Source: Stutzerimonas stutzeri (lineage in GTDB: Bacteria > Pseudomonadota > Gammaproteobacteria > Pseudomonadales > Pseudomonadaceae). Taken from it: a stretch of DNA of 64,000 nucleotides. The DNA lies in NCBI RefSeq assembly GCF_024451105.1, contig NZ_JANGEY010000001.1:248001-312000 (forward strand). Direction: 5' to 3'. Under the pieces are notes generated by a model, which worked only from the letters and a program-made list of their open reading frames with translations, was not told where the DNA came from and searched no databases. The first letter of the stretch is position 1. The number at the start of each line of letters is the position of its first letter. The translations under genes were made by a program, and so were the position numbers. This document shows positions 31,991 through 41,719 of the stretch, one piece after another.

Positions 31991-32278
31991 ATGGCGCTCG
32001 AACGCTCCGACGTGGAAAAGATCGCCCACCTGGCCCGCCTGGGGCTGGAGGAGGCGGAGATTCCGCGCACCACCGAGACCCTCAACAACATCCTCGGCCT
32101 GATCGACCGCATGCAGGCGGTCGACACCGACGGCATCGAGCCGCTGGCCCACCCGCTGGAGACCACCCAGCGCCTGCGTGCCGACGTGGTGAGCGAGGAA
32201 AACCACCGCGACGACTACCAGGCCATCGCCCCGGCGGTGGAAAACGGCCTGTATCTGGTTCCCAAGGTGATCGAGTGA
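31991..32278 (+). CDS. gatC: Glu-tRNA(Gln)/Asp-tRNA(Asn) amidotransferase subunit C
   Basis: GatC is the small structural subunit that holds GatA and GatB together in the enzyme making Gln-tRNA(Gln) and/or Asn-tRNA(Asn). The 95-residue product has [16 protein letters not shown] and the C-terminal LVPKVIE, both characteristic. Its stop overlaps the gatA start by one base. Confidence 0.95.
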   Translation: MALERSDVEKIAHLARLGLEEAEIPRTTETLNNILGLIDRMQAVDTDGIEPLAHPLETTQRLRADVVSEENHRDDYQAIAPAVENGLYLVPKVIE

Positions 32279-33729
32279 TGCATCGACTGACTCTGGCGCA
32301 AATCGCCCGCGGCCTGGCCGCCAAGGACTTCTCCGCCGTCGAGCTGAGCGACGCCCTGCTGGCGCGCATCGCGCAGCTCGACCCGCAGCTCAACAGCTTC
32401 ATCAGCGTCACCGCCGACCAGGCGCGCGCCCAGGCGGCGGCCGCCGACGCGCGCCGCGCGAGCGGCGAGAACGGCGCGCTGCTCGGCGCGCCGATCGCCC
32501 ACAAGGACCTGTTCTGCACCAAGGATGTGCTGACCACCTGCGCCTCGAAGATCCTCCACAACTTCAAGGCGCCCTACGACGCCACCGTGGTCGACAAGCT
32601 CGCCAGCGCCGGTGCGGTCAGCCTCGGCAAGCTGAACATGGACGAGTTCGCCATGGGCTCGGCCAACGAATCCAGCCACTACGGCGCAGTGAAGAATCCC
32701 TGGGATCTCTCCCGCGTGCCGGGCGGCTCCTCGGGCGGCTCGGCCGCCGCGGTCGCCGCCGGGCTGATCCCGGCCGCCACCGGCAGCGACACCGGCGGCT
32801 CGATCCGCCAGCCGGCGGCGCTGACCAACCTCACCGGCCTCAAGCCGACCTACGGGCGGGTGTCGCGCTGGGGCATGATCGCCTACGCCTCCAGCCTCGA
32901 CCAGGGCGGCCCGCTGGCCCGCACCGCCGAGGACTGCGCCCTGCTGCTCGGCGCCATGGCCGGCTTCGATCCGAAGGACTCCACCTGCGTCGATCAGCCG
33001 GTCGACGACTACCTGGCCGCGCTGAACCAGCCGCTCGCCGGCCTGCGCATCGGCCTGCCGAAGGAATACTTCGGCGCCGGCCTCGACGCGCGCATCGGCG
33101 ACAAGGTACTGGCCGTCGTCGAGGAGCTGAAGAAGCTCGGCGCCACGGTCAGGGACATCTCGCTGCCGAACCTGCAGCACGCGATTCCCGCCTACTACGT
33201 GATCGCCCCGGCCGAGGCCAGCTCCAACCTGTCGCGCTTCGACGGCGTGCGCTTCGGCTACCGCTGCGCGGACCCGGTCAACCTCGAGGACCTGTACAAG
33301 CGCTCGCGCGGCGAGGGCTTCGGCGCCGAGGTCAAGCGCCGGATCATGGTCGGCACCTACGCCCTGTCGGCCGGCTACTACGACGCCTACTACCTGAAGG
33401 CGCAGAAGATCCGCCGGCTGATCAAGAACGACTTCGTCGCCGCGTTCAACGAGGTCGACCTGATCCTCGGCCCGACCACCCCGAACCCGGCGTGGAAGCT
33501 CGGCGCGAAGAGCGCCGATCCGGTGTCGGCCTACCTGGAAGACATCTACACCATCACCGCCAACCTCGCCGGCATCCCCGGCCTGTCCATGCCGGCCGGC
33601 TTCGTCGACGGCCTGCCGGTGGGCGTGCAGCTCTTGGCGCCGTACTTCCAGGAGGCGCGCCTGCTCAACGTGGCGCACCAGTACCAGCAGGTGAGCGACT
33701 GGCACACCCGCACCCCGGCCGGATTCTGA
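32278..33729 (+). CDS. gatA: Glu-tRNA(Gln)/Asp-tRNA(Asn) amidotransferase subunit A
   Basis: GatA is the glutaminase subunit of the transamidosome, releasing ammonia that is channelled to GatB. The 483-residue product is an amidase-signature enzyme with the Ser-cisSer-Lys triad Lys76 (IAHKDLF), Ser151 ([14 protein letters not shown]) and Ser175 ([12 protein letters not shown]). The ATG at 32278 is fixed by the TGATG overlap with gatC, and 12 bp separate it from gatB. Confidence 0.97.
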   Translation: MHRLTLAQIARGLAAKDFSAVELSDALLARIAQLDPQLNSFISVTADQARAQAAAADARRASGENGALLGAPIAHKDLFCTKDVLTTCASKILHNFKAPYDATVVDKLASAGAVSLGKLNMDEFAMGSANESSHYGAVKNPWDLSRVPGGSSGGSAAAVAAGLIPAATGSDTGGSIRQPAALTNLTGLKPTYGRVSRWGMIAYASSLDQGGPLARTAEDCALLLGAMAGFDPKDSTCVDQPVDDYLAALNQPLAGLRIGLPKEYFGAGLDARIGDKVLAVVEELKKLGATVRDISLPNLQHAIPAYYVIAPAEASSNLSRFDGVRFGYRCADPVNLEDLYKRSRGEGFGAEVKRRIMVGTYALSAGYYDAYYLKAQKIRRLIKNDFVAAFNEVDLILGPTTPNPAWKLGAKSADPVSAYLEDIYTITANLAGIPGLSMPAGFVDGLPVGVQLLAPYFQEARLLNVAHQYQQVSDWHTRTPAGF

Positions 33730-33741
33730 GGAACACGCACT

Positions 33742-35190
33742 ATGCAATGGGAAGCCGTGATCGGGCTGGAAATCCACGCCCAGCTCTCCACCCAATCGAA
33801 GATCTTCTCCGGCAGCGCCACCACCTTCGGGGCCGAGCCGAACACCCAGGCCAGCCTGATCGACCTGGGCATGCCCGGCACCCTGCCGGTCCTGAATGAG
33901 CAAGCCGTGCGCATGGCGGTGAAGTTCGGCCTGGCGATCGACGCCGAGCTGGGCAAGACCAACGTGTTCGCGCGCAAGAACTACTTCTACCCGGACCTGC
34001 CCAAGGGCTACCAGACCAGCCAGATGGACCAGCCCATCGTCGGCCGCGGCCACCTGGACATCACCCTCGAGGACGGCACGGTCAAGCGCATCGGCATCAC
34101 CCGCGCGCACCTGGAAGAGGACGCCGGCAAGAGCCTGCACGAGGACTTCCACGGCATGTCCGGGATCGACCTCAACCGCGCCGGTACCCCGCTCCTGGAG
34201 ATCGTCTCCGAGCCGGACATCCGTAGCGCCAAGGAGGCGGTCGCCTACGTCAAGGCGATCCACGCGCTGGTGCGCTATCTCGGCATCTGCGACGGCAACA
34301 TGGCCGAAGGCTCGCTGCGCTGCGACTGCAACGTCTCGGTGCGCCCCAAGGGCCAGGAAGCCTTCGGCACCCGCGCCGAGATCAAGAACGTCAACTCGTT
34401 CCGCTTCATCGAGAAGGCGATCAACCACGAGATCCAGCGGCAGATCGAGCTGATCGAGGACGGCGGCAAGGTGGTGCAGGAAACCCGCCTGTACGACCCG
34501 AACAAGGACGAGACCCGCTCGATGCGCGGCAAGGAAGAGGCCAACGACTACCGCTACTTCCCCTGCCCCGACCTGCTGCCGGTGGTGCTGGAAGACAGCT
34601 TCGTCGAAGAGGTGCGCGGCGAGCTGCCGGAGCTGCCGGGCGAGAAGCGCGCGCGCTTCGAGAGCCAGTATGGCCTGTCCGCCTACGACGCCAGCGTGCT
34701 GTCGGCCAGCCGCGAGCTGGCCGAGTACTTCGAAGCCGCGCAGGCTGCCTGCGGCGACGCCAAGCTGGCCGCCAACTGGGTGATGGGCGAGCTGTCCAGC
34801 CTGCTGAACGAGCAGGGCATCGACATCGAGCAGTCGCCGGTCTCGGCCGGGCAGCTCGGCGGGCTGATCCTGCGCATCATGGACAACACCATCTCCGGCA
34901 AGATCGCCAAGGATGTCTTCAAGTTCCTCGCCGCCGGCGAGGGTGCTTCTGCCGACGAGATCATCGAGCAGAAGGGCCTGAAACAGGTCACCGACACCGG
35001 CGCCATCGAAGCGATGCTCAAGGAGGTGCTGGACGCCAACGCCGCCCAGGTCGAACAGTACCGCGCCAGCGACGAAGCCAAGCGCGGCAAGATGTTCGGC
35101 TTCTTCGTCGGCCAGGCGATGAAGGCCTCCAAGGGCAAGGCCAACCCCGGCCAGGTCAACGAGCTGCTGAAGAAGCTGCTCGAGGGCTGA
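33742..35190 (+). CDS. gatB: Glu-tRNA(Gln)/Asp-tRNA(Asn) amidotransferase subunit B
   Basis: GatB phosphorylates the misacylated glutamyl or aspartyl group and amidates it with ammonia from GatA. The 482-residue chain starts [18 protein letters not shown] and has the zinc and kinase region ([13 protein letters not shown]) and the tRNA-binding YqeY-like C-terminal domain. It is full length and ends the gatCAB operon. Confidence 0.97.
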   Translation: MQWEAVIGLEIHAQLSTQSKIFSGSATTFGAEPNTQASLIDLGMPGTLPVLNEQAVRMAVKFGLAIDAELGKTNVFARKNYFYPDLPKGYQTSQMDQPIVGRGHLDITLEDGTVKRIGITRAHLEEDAGKSLHEDFHGMSGIDLNRAGTPLLEIVSEPDIRSAKEAVAYVKAIHALVRYLGICDGNMAEGSLRCDCNVSVRPKGQEAFGTRAEIKNVNSFRFIEKAINHEIQRQIELIEDGGKVVQETRLYDPNKDETRSMRGKEEANDYRYFPCPDLLPVVLEDSFVEEVRGELPELPGEKRARFESQYGLSAYDASVLSASRELAEYFEAAQAACGDAKLAANWVMGELSSLLNEQGIDIEQSPVSAGQLGGLILRIMDNTISGKIAKDVFKFLAAGEGASADEIIEQKGLKQVTDTGAIEAMLKEVLDANAAQVEQYRASDEAKRGKMFGFFVGQAMKASKGKANPGQVNELLKKLLEG

Positions 35191-35392
35191 GCCGGCCTGC
35201 CGCCCGGCCAGGGATGGTCGGGCGGGAGCGCGCAGGTTCCCGCCCCGGACTCGAACGCCCCGGCTTCTCGCCGAACGGCGCAGAACCAAATAGCGCCGCA
35301 AGACTCGAAGGACAGGTTCAACGATGCCGGCTGCCCGCCCGGAGCTGCCCGCCCGGAGCTGCCCGGCGTCGCGCCATCCACGGGGACCCGCG

Positions 35393-35779
35393 ATGAAACA
35401 CCTGCTCCTCAGCGCCCTGCTCCTGCTCGCCGGCTGCGCCGGCCAGGCACCGCAGCCCGCGCCCCCGCCCGCCGAGAGCGGCGGCTACCGCAGCGAAGGC
35501 CGAGCCTCCTGGTACGGCAGCCGCCACCACGGCCGGCGCACCGCCAGCGGCGAGCGCTTCGACCAGCACGCGCTGACCGCCGCCCACCGCAGCCTGCCGT
35601 TCGGCAGCCGGGTGCGGGTCACCAACCTGCACAACCGGCGCAGCGTGGTGGTGCGCATCAACGACCGCGGCCCCTACGCCGGCGGGCGGATCGTCGACCT
35701 GTCGCGCGCCGCCGCCGAGCGCCTCGGCATGCTGCAACGCGGCGTCGCCGAAGTCCGCCTGGAGCTGCTCGCCGACTGA
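35393..35779 (+). CDS. RlpA-like septal ring lipoprotein (short)
   Basis: The 128-residue product is a lipoprotein with a double-psi beta-barrel of the RlpA type. The signal peptide ends in the lipobox LLAGC (cysteine near residue 16), followed by a Pro-rich linker and [36 protein letters not shown], the RlpA core with the conserved histidine and aspartate positions. RlpA of P. aeruginosa is a lytic transglycosylase for denuded glycan strands, but this protein lacks the C-terminal SPOR domain. The upstream 200 bp contain two copies of GCCCGCCCGGAGCT and no gene. Confidence 0.85.
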   Translation: MKHLLLSALLLLAGCAGQAPQPAPPPAESGGYRSEGRASWYGSRHHGRRTASGERFDQHALTAAHRSLPFGSRVRVTNLHNRRSVVVRINDRGPYAGGRIVDLSRAAAERLGMLQRGVAEVRLELLAD

Positions 35780-35868
35780 GCCCCGGCCACGAAAAATCCC
35801 TGCGCCAGACAGCTGCCGACCGCGCGGCAAACCGCTAAGCTTGCGCAGTTTTTTCCCGGAGCCTTTCC

Positions 35869-36954
35869 ATGACCCTGATGACCTTCGTCTACCTGATCGC
35901 CGGCCTGGTGCTGCTGGTCGCCGGCGCCGAGGTGCTGGTGCGCGGCGCCGCGCGCCTGGCCGCCCAATTCGGCATCCCCCCGCTGATCATCGGCCTGACC
36001 GTGGTGGCCTTCGGCACCAGCGCGCCGGAAACCGCGGTGAGCGTGCAGGCCGCCCTGAACGGCAGCGGCGACATCGCCATCGGCAACGTGGTCGGCAGCA
36101 ACATCGCCAACGTGCTGCTGATCCTCGGCCTGTCGGCACTGGTCGCGCCGCTGATCGTCTCGCGCCAGCTGATCCGCCTCGATGTGCCGCTGATGATCGG
36201 CGCCAGCCTGGTGACCTGGGCGCTGGCCATGGACGGGCAGCTCGGCCGCCTCGACGGCGCGCTGCTGTTCGGCGGCGTGGTCGCCTACACCCTGTTCCTG
36301 ATCGTCAGCAGCCGCAAGGACAAGGCGGCCGCCGACGGCGACGAGTTCGCCGAGGAATTCGGTCTGCACGAGGCGCCCAAGCCGTACGCCTGGGCGGTCA
36401 ACCTCGGCCTGCTGGTCGCCGGCCTGGCGCTGCTGGTCGGTGGCTCCAACCTGCTGGTCGAGGGCGCGGTGAGCCTGGCCAAGGCGCTGGGCCTGTCCGA
36501 GCTGGTGATCGGCCTCACCGTGATCGCCATCGGCACCTCGCTGCCCGAACTGGCCACCTCGATGATCGCCGCCTTCAAGGGCGAACGCGACATCGCCGTG
36601 GGCAACGTGGTCGGCAGCAACATCTTCAACCTGCTCTGCGTGCTCGGCCTGGCCTCGCTGGTCTCGCCGCTGCCGATCAACGTCTCGGCCAATGCGCTGT
36701 CCTTCGACTTCCCGGTGATGATCGCGGTGGCCGTGGCCTGCCTGCCGATCTTCTTCGCCGGCTACCGGATCAACCGCTGGGAAGGCGCGCTGTTCGCCGG
36801 CTACTACGTGATCTACACCGTCTGGCTGATCATGCACAGCACTGCCGCACCGGGGCTGGGCCTGTTCAACCAGGCGATGATCTGGTTCGTGCTGCCGCTG
36901 ACCGCGATCACCCTCGCGGTGATCGGCGTGCGCGCCTGGAAGCTGCAGCGCTGA
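35869..36954 (+). CDS. Calcium/sodium antiporter (YrbG-like, CaCA family)
   Basis: The 361-residue membrane protein belongs to the cation/Ca2+ exchanger family. It shows both inverted alpha repeats: GLTVVAFGTSAPE with GNVVGSNIANVLLILGL in the first half, and GLTVIAIGTSLPE with GNVVGSNIFNLLCVLGL in the second. About ten membrane segments are present with a charged loop in the middle (about residues 145-175). Ion specificity is inferred from the family. It is followed by a hairpin and the convergent bactofilin gene. Confidence 0.92.
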   Translation: MTLMTFVYLIAGLVLLVAGAEVLVRGAARLAAQFGIPPLIIGLTVVAFGTSAPETAVSVQAALNGSGDIAIGNVVGSNIANVLLILGLSALVAPLIVSRQLIRLDVPLMIGASLVTWALAMDGQLGRLDGALLFGGVVAYTLFLIVSSRKDKAAADGDEFAEEFGLHEAPKPYAWAVNLGLLVAGLALLVGGSNLLVEGAVSLAKALGLSELVIGLTVIAIGTSLPELATSMIAAFKGERDIAVGNVVGSNIFNLLCVLGLASLVSPLPINVSANALSFDFPVMIAVAVACLPIFFAGYRINRWEGALFAGYYVIYTVWLIMHSTAAPGLGLFNQAMIWFVLPLTAITLAVIGVRAWKLQR

Positions 36955-36959
36955 CCTCC

Positions 36960-36989
36960 GCCGTGCGCCCGCCCAGACGGGCGCACGGC
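36960..36989. terminator. Hairpin between the antiporter and bactofilin genes
   Basis: A 12-bp GC-rich perfect stem (arms 36960-36971 and 36978-36989) with a six-base loop lies between two convergent genes, 6 bp after the antiporter stop codon. No T-run follows on either strand, so it is called by position and stem strength. Confidence 0.6.
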
Positions 36990-36999
36990 TCCCAGCGGC

Positions 37000-37428
37000 T
37001 CAGCCCTCCTGGGCCTGCAGGCGCGGCAGCTCGAGCACCTGGGCGAGCCCCTCGTCGTCGCCCAGGCGGCTGAGCTTGCCCTCCACCACCGCGCCGTTCT
37101 CCATGCTCAGCTGGCGGTAGCTGATGTTGCCGCGCACCCGCGCGTTGGAGTGCAGCTCGAGCAGATGCTCGACCAGCAGATCGCCGACGATGGTGCCGTC
37201 GATCAGCGCATCGTAGCTGCTCACGTTGCCCTCGATGCGCCCTTCGGCGCTCAGCGCCAGCAGGCTGTGGGTGCCCGGCTTGTGGCGGATGTCGCCCCTG
37301 ACCACCCCGCTGACCTTCAGCCCCTCCTCGAACTCCAGGTCGCCGACCATCGACAGGTTGCCGGAGATCAGGCTGGAGAACTGGTCGATGCTCACCCGCG
37401 AAACCGCTTTCTTCTTGTTGCCGAACAT
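37000..37428 (-). CDS. Bactofilin (polymer-forming cytoskeletal protein)
   Basis: The 142-residue protein is a bactofilin, a right-handed beta-helix that polymerises without nucleotide and often positions cell-wall enzymes. The central repeat-rich domain (about residues 20-125) has regularly spaced hydrophobic residues and glycines (for example LKVSGVVRGDIRHKPG and IEGNVSSYDALIDGTIVGDL). A short basic N-terminus (MFGNKKK) may bind the membrane. It lies downstream of an LytM peptidase gene, the bactofilin-M23 pairing found in many bacteria. Confidence 0.93.
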   Translation of the reverse strand: MFGNKKKAVSRVSIDQFSSLISGNLSMVGDLEFEEGLKVSGVVRGDIRHKPGTHSLLALSAEGRIEGNVSSYDALIDGTIVGDLLVEHLLELHSNARVRGNISYRQLSMENGAVVEGKLSRLGDDEGLAQVLELPRLQAQEG

Positions 37429-37446
37429 TCCCTTACTCCCGAACGA

Positions 37447-37803
37447 TTATTGGCGCTTCTTCTGCTGGCGGAAAAAAGCCAGATCCGTCTTCAGGCGCTT
37501 GGTCTGCGCCGACAGTTCCTCGATGCGGCGCAGCAACTGCGCCTCGCTGGCCTGCGCCTCGCGCAGCTGCAGCTGGCTGCGCTGCAGATCGGCCGCAAGG
37601 CTGCTGATCTCCGCGCGCAGCGCCGCCTGTTGCCGTTCGTGTCCGGCGCGCTCGTCGAGACGCAGCCAGAACGCCGCGGCGATCAGCGCGAGGAGCAGCA
37701 GCAGCGATCCACGCCACAGGTTTCCGCCCCCCGCGAGCCGGGGACGGTGCTCGGCACGCAGCAGCTCGCGGGTGGAGGGTCTTCTAGTCGCCGGCCAGCG
37801 CAT
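37447..37803 (-). CDS. Small membrane coiled-coil protein, unknown function
   Basis: The 118-residue product is not recognised. It has a basic N-terminus (about residues 1-28), one membrane segment (WRGSLLLLLALIAAAFWL, about 30-47) and a C-terminal coiled coil rich in Gln, Leu and Arg (about 55-115). This topology recalls cell-division or wall-scaffold proteins. Its start overlaps the end of the M23 peptidase gene by 20 bp, and the bactofilin gene follows 18 bp later, so the three are one transcription unit. It may link the peptidase and the bactofilin; this is inference from context only. Confidence 0.8.
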   Translation of the reverse strand: MRWPATRRPSTRELLRAEHRPRLAGGGNLWRGSLLLLLALIAAAFWLRLDERAGHERQQAALRAEISSLAADLQRSQLQLREAQASEAQLLRRIEELSAQTKRLKTDLAFFRQQKKRQ

Positions 37804-38761
37804 CGGAATCGCGCTCCATGTCCGCCAGGGCCAGGAAGCGCTGCGGGTCGACGAAACGCCCCCGATGCAACACTTCGAAATGCAGGTGCGGCCCGGTCGA
37901 GCGTCCGCTCGAGCCGACCGCAGCGATCCGCTGTCCCGGCGTCACCACCTCGCCGGCCCGCACGTGGAAGCGCGAGAGGTGGGCGTAGCGGGTCACCAGG
38001 CCATTGCCGTGGTCGATCTCCAGCAACTTGCCGTAGGCGCCATGGCTGGCGGCGCGCGTGACCCGGCCGCCGGCCGCCGCAAGCACCGCGGCGCCGGTGC
38101 CGATCGAGAAGTCGACGCCGGAGTGGAAGGCCAGACGACGGTCGAACGGATCGACCCGGTTGCCGAAGGCCGAGCCCAGGCGGGCCTGCGCCGGCACCGG
38201 ACGCAGCGACGGAATCGCCATCAGCGCCGCGTTGCGCCTGGCCACGCCGTCCATCAGGCGGTCCAGCTCGCCACGCAGGCAGCGCGCGACCGCCTCGCTG
38301 CGCGGCAGATCCTCGAGCGATGCCGCGAGACCGGCCTCCGCCTCGCCGGAGCAGCCCCGCGGCGGCAGCAGCAGGCCGCCCCGGCCATGCTCGGCAGCGC
38401 CATCGGGCACCAGCTCCGGCAGCAGCGTCGGATCCAGGGCCGACACCTGGCGGGTGAGCGTCTCGTGCTCGCTGAGCATCCTGCGCAGCGAGAGCACATC
38501 CGATTCCAGCGATTTCAAGCGGCCGACGAGTCCTCCCACGCGGTCGATGGCGAAGTGCTGGTCGGCGGGCGGCGCGGCCTCCGCCGGGGCAGCCGGCGGC
38601 AGCGGCTGGTTCAGGCCCCGGCCGACCCAGATGCCGCCGGCGAAGGTTGCCAGATTCAGCACGAGCAGGACGAGCAGCGCGGGAACCAGCAGGCGCCGCG
38701 GGTTGACGACCCTGATGGTCTCGCGCGTCAGGGCGCGGCTCGATGGCGAGAACAACTTCAT
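37784..38761 (-). CDS. M23-family (LytM) murein endopeptidase, membrane anchored
   Basis: The 325-residue protein has one N-terminal membrane segment (about residues 24-46), a linker with a coiled-coil stretch (about 75-110) and a C-terminal LytM domain (about 205-310). The zinc ligands are visible: HSGVD (His and Asp of the HxxxD motif) and HLHFE (second motif), and RYAHLSRF carries the additional active-site histidine. It therefore should be an active peptidoglycan endopeptidase of the inner-membrane-anchored type. It heads the operon with the small coiled-coil protein and bactofilin. Confidence 0.92.
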   Translation of the reverse strand: MKLFSPSSRALTRETIRVVNPRRLLVPALLVLLVLNLATFAGGIWVGRGLNQPLPPAAPAEAAPPADQHFAIDRVGGLVGRLKSLESDVLSLRRMLSEHETLTRQVSALDPTLLPELVPDGAAEHGRGGLLLPPRGCSGEAEAGLAASLEDLPRSEAVARCLRGELDRLMDGVARRNAALMAIPSLRPVPAQARLGSAFGNRVDPFDRRLAFHSGVDFSIGTGAAVLAAAGGRVTRAASHGAYGKLLEIDHGNGLVTRYAHLSRFHVRAGEVVTPGQRIAAVGSSGRSTGPHLHFEVLHRGRFVDPQRFLALADMERDSDALAGD

Positions 38762-38907
38762 GGAGGACTCCCCGGAAAACAGAGCGGCCTGCCCGGCAGG
38801 GGCAAGCCGTCGATCCTAGTAGCACAATTTTGCGCAACTGGAAGTTTTTTTCTGAGGACTGCTGGGCGCTTGAGGGCGATGGCCGCCGATTTCCGCCGCA
38901 GCTCCGC

Positions 38908-39468
38908 TCAGCGCCGCACCGGGCGTTTCTGCAGCTTGCGCTGCAGGGTACGCCGGTGCATGCCGAGGGCGCGGGCGGTGGCGGAGATGTTGCCGTCGTG
39001 CTCGGCGAGCACGCGCTGGATGTGCTCCCACTGCAGGCGGTCCACCGACATCGGGTTCTCGGGCACCAGACTGTCGAGGTCGGCGTGCTCGGAAAGCAGC
39101 GCGGCCAGCACGTCGTCGGCGTCGGCCGGCTTGCACAGGTAGTTGCAGGCGCCGCGCTTGATCGCCTCCACCGCGGTGGCGATGCTCGAGTAGCCGGTGA
39201 GGATCACCACGCGCATCTCGCTGTCCAGCGCCAGCAGCTTGGGCAGCAGGACCAGCCCGGAGTCGCCCTCCATCTTCAGGTCGAGCACCGCGTAGTCGGG
39301 GGTATCGCGCTCGGCCAGGGCCAGGCCCTCGTCGGCCGAATTGGCCACCGACACGCGCAGGCCGCGGCGCCCCATCGCGCGTGCCAGCACGCGGGTGAAG
39401 GTTTCGTCGTCGTCGACCAGCAGCAGATGCGGCTGCTCGTCCGCATCGAACAGGAGTTCTTCGCTCAT
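38908..39468 (-). CDS. roxR: Redox response regulator RoxR (RegA/PrrA family)
   Basis: RoxR is the response regulator of the RoxSR pair, controlling respiratory genes such as the cyanide-insensitive oxidase in P. aeruginosa. The 186-residue product has a receiver domain with phosphoacceptor Asp63 (AVLDLKMEGDSG) and the conserved Thr and Lys (ILTGYSS, LCKPAD). A short proline-containing linker and a Fis-type helix-turn-helix at the C-terminus (GNISATARALGMHRRTLQRKL) follow. It begins 30 bp after roxS. Confidence 0.95.
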   Translation of the reverse strand: MSEELLFDADEQPHLLLVDDDETFTRVLARAMGRRGLRVSVANSADEGLALAERDTPDYAVLDLKMEGDSGLVLLPKLLALDSEMRVVILTGYSSIATAVEAIKRGACNYLCKPADADDVLAALLSEHADLDSLVPENPMSVDRLQWEHIQRVLAEHDGNISATARALGMHRRTLQRKLQKRPVRR

Positions 39469-39498
39469 CTCATTCCTCGCACAAGGCAGAAGCGGCGT

Positions 39499-40764
39499 TC
39501 AAGCGACGCCGTAATTGCGTGGCAGACGCAGCTCGGTCAGCGTGCCGCCCTCTTCGTGGTTGTAGAGCTTCACTGTACCACCGAGCCGGGTGACGCTGGC
39601 CTGACTGAGGAACAGCCCCAGGCCGAACCCCTTGCCGCCCTTGCCCTTGGTGGTGAAGAACGGCTTGCCGAGCTGCTCGGCGATGGCCAGCGGTACGCCC
39701 ACGCCGTGGTCGCGGATGCTCAGGCAGATCTCCCGGGCGTCCCAGTCCAGACGAATGTCGAGGTTCTCCGGACAGGCGTCGGCGGCGTTGTTGAGCAGGT
39801 TGAGCAGCGCCTGGCTGAGGTCGGTCGGCGGCATCAGTCGCGGCGGCGCGCCGCGGCCCAGGCACTGGAACCGGTAGCTGGCCTCCGGACGCATCAGGTG
39901 CCAGCGCTGCAGCACCGCCTCCAGCCACTCGCTGGCCGTCTGCTCGACGATCGACTGGCGGCGCTCGGCTTCGGCGGCGCGCACCAGCTGCTGCAGGGTG
40001 TCCTTGCACAGCTTGACCTGCTCCTGCAGCAGCGCCAGGTCCTCCTGCAGCGCCGGCTGGCCGCGGTGTTCCTGGCGCAGCTCCTTGAGCAGCACGCTCA
40101 TGGTCGCCAGCGGCGTACCCAGCTCGTGGGCAGCACCGGCCGCCTGGGTGGCCACGGCGAGCAGCTGCTGGTCGCGCATGCCCTCCTCGCGGCGCTGGGC
40201 ACGCAGTTGCTCCTGGCGGCGCAGCTCCTCGGCCATCTTGGCGACAAAGAAGGTGACCAGTCCGGCAGCCAGCGCGAAGCTCAGCCACATGCCGTAGACC
40301 AGCAGGGTCTCCTGGGTGCCGGGAGGGATGTCCAGCGGGTGCGACCAGAACAGCAGCAACGTGTAGCTGGCCAGCGCCAGGCCGGCCAGCGACAGGGTGT
40401 GCAGCCAGGGCAGGGTCGCCGCGGCGATGGTCAGCGGCACCAGGTAGTAGGAGACGAAGGGGTTGCTCGAACCGCCGGTGTAGTAGAGCAGCACGCTGTG
40501 GATCACCAGATCGCAGCCGAGCTGCACCGCGTACTCCAGTTCGGTGACCGGCCATGAAGCGCGCAGGCGCAGGGCGGTGAACACGCTGAGCAGGCCGGAC
40601 ACGGCGAGGACGATGCCCAGTTCGGTCCACGGCAGCGGCAGACGGTCGGACCACCAGGCGAAGCCGACCGAACCGGCCTGGGCGGCCAGCACGAGCAGAC
40701 GGATGAGAACCAGCCGACCGAGGTTCTGCAGGCTGGCGGAAAGCAACTGGACGGGCGCTTGCAT
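39499..40764 (-). CDS. roxS: Redox sensor histidine kinase RoxS (RegB/PrrB family)
   Basis: RoxS senses the redox state of the respiratory chain and phosphorylates RoxR. The 421-residue product has about six membrane segments in its first 175 residues, including the quinone-site motif GGSSNPF (residues 97-103) known from RegB. The H-box AGAAHELGTPLATM has phosphorylated His213, and a HATPase domain with N and G boxes follows. The redox-active cysteine of RegB (in the box after the H-box) is not obvious here. The ATG at 40764 (MQAPVQLLSAS) is favoured over upstream codons in the GC-rich leader. Confidence 0.94.
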   Translation of the reverse strand: MQAPVQLLSASLQNLGRLVLIRLLVLAAQAGSVGFAWWSDRLPLPWTELGIVLAVSGLLSVFTALRLRASWPVTELEYAVQLGCDLVIHSVLLYYTGGSSNPFVSYYLVPLTIAAATLPWLHTLSLAGLALASYTLLLFWSHPLDIPPGTQETLLVYGMWLSFALAAGLVTFFVAKMAEELRRQEQLRAQRREEGMRDQQLLAVATQAAGAAHELGTPLATMSVLLKELRQEHRGQPALQEDLALLQEQVKLCKDTLQQLVRAAEAERRQSIVEQTASEWLEAVLQRWHLMRPEASYRFQCLGRGAPPRLMPPTDLSQALLNLLNNAADACPENLDIRLDWDAREICLSIRDHGVGVPLAIAEQLGKPFFTTKGKGGKGFGLGLFLSQASVTRLGGTVKLYNHEEGGTLTELRLPRNYGVA

Positions 40765-40924
40765 GGCGTATTCCGAAAACTTGGGGGAGTATAACCGGAC
40801 TGCCGCTCGCTCCGCTGCGGCAAATACGCGCGCGGCACGCCGGGAACCCGCCGCGGCGCGCCCGGTCCGAAGGCCCGGCAGCCCGGCTATCCTTGACCGG
40901 CATTCCACCGACAGGAGTCTCCCG

Positions 40925-41632
40925 ATGATCCCGCTTTCCCGCTGCGCCCCCCTGCTCGCCCTCGCCGCCGCGCTCTGGCTGTCCCCCGCCCAGGCCGAGG
41001 AACCGCGCTACAACCAGGTCGGCCTGCGCGCCGAGGTCGGCCGCGAGGTCGCCCACGACCGCATGCACCTCATCCTCTACGCCGAGGCCCAGCACAGCGA
41101 TCCGGGCAGGCTGGCCGCGCAGATCACCGAGACGCTCAACCGCGCCGTGCAGCGCGCGCGCGCCGTCAAGGGCGTCGAGGTCAGCCTGGGCAACCGCTAC
41201 AGCAACCCGCTCCACGACGACAAGGGACGACGGATCGTCGCCTGGCGCGAGCGCGCCGAACTGCGCCTGGAGAGCGCCGACTTCGCCGCCCTCGCCAGCC
41301 TCGGTGCCGGACTGCTCGACGAACTGCAGATGGCCGGCATGCACTTCAGCCTGTCTCCGGCCGGCCGCCGACAGCACGAGGAACAGCTGCTCAAGGACGC
41401 GGTGGCCGCCTTCCGCGAGCGCGCCCAACTGGTCAGCGAAGCCATGGGCGGACGCAGCTACCGGGTGGTGCGCCTCGACCTGCACAGCGGCGCCGGCATG
41501 CGTCCGCCGCTGCTGCGCGGCATGGCCGCCAAGACGATGAGCATGGACAGCGCGCCGGTGCCGGAGATCGAGGGCGGCTCCAGCGAACTGACCGTCAACG
41601 CCGACGGCGTGATCGAGGTGCAGCTGCCCTGA
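40925..41632 (+). CDS. Periplasmic SIMPL-domain protein (DUF541)
   Basis: The 235-residue protein carries a Sec signal peptide (MIPLSRCAPLLALAAALWLS, cleavage near AQA|EE) and a SIMPL/DUF541 domain of unknown biochemical function. The family is periplasmic and has been linked with oxidative-stress and outer-membrane phenotypes. The typical pattern is visible in ITETLNRAVQRARAVKGVEVSLGNRYSNP and in the C-terminal part. It is divergent from roxS. Confidence 0.86.
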   Translation: MIPLSRCAPLLALAAALWLSPAQAEEPRYNQVGLRAEVGREVAHDRMHLILYAEAQHSDPGRLAAQITETLNRAVQRARAVKGVEVSLGNRYSNPLHDDKGRRIVAWRERAELRLESADFAALASLGAGLLDELQMAGMHFSLSPAGRRQHEEQLLKDAVAAFRERAQLVSEAMGGRSYRVVRLDLHSGAGMRPPLLRGMAAKTMSMDSAPVPEIEGGSSELTVNADGVIEVQLP

Positions 41633-41643
41633 TGCTCGCGTAA

Positions 41644-41692
41644 GGGCGAATTCATTCGCCGACGGCGCCCGGGCAGGCGAAGGAGTTCGCCC
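41644..41692. repeat. Nested palindrome between SIMPL gene and phoH
   Basis: Outer arms GGGCGAA (41644-41650) and its complement at 41686-41692, with inner TTCGCC (41655-41660) pairing with 41676-41681, form a two-level hairpin. GGGCGAATTCATTCGCC followed by AGTTCGCCCCTAC is a pattern common in intergenic regions of Pseudomonas. It lies between convergent genes and may separate their transcripts. Confidence 0.6.
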
Positions 41693-41719
41693 CTACAGGC
41701 GCCGCCGCGCCCCTGCACG

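Noticed and set aside
35330-35370. Repeat of GCCCGCCCGGAGCT upstream of the RlpA-like gene as a CRISPR or regulator array
   Set aside because: There are only two direct copies without spacers; it is a local duplication in the leader.
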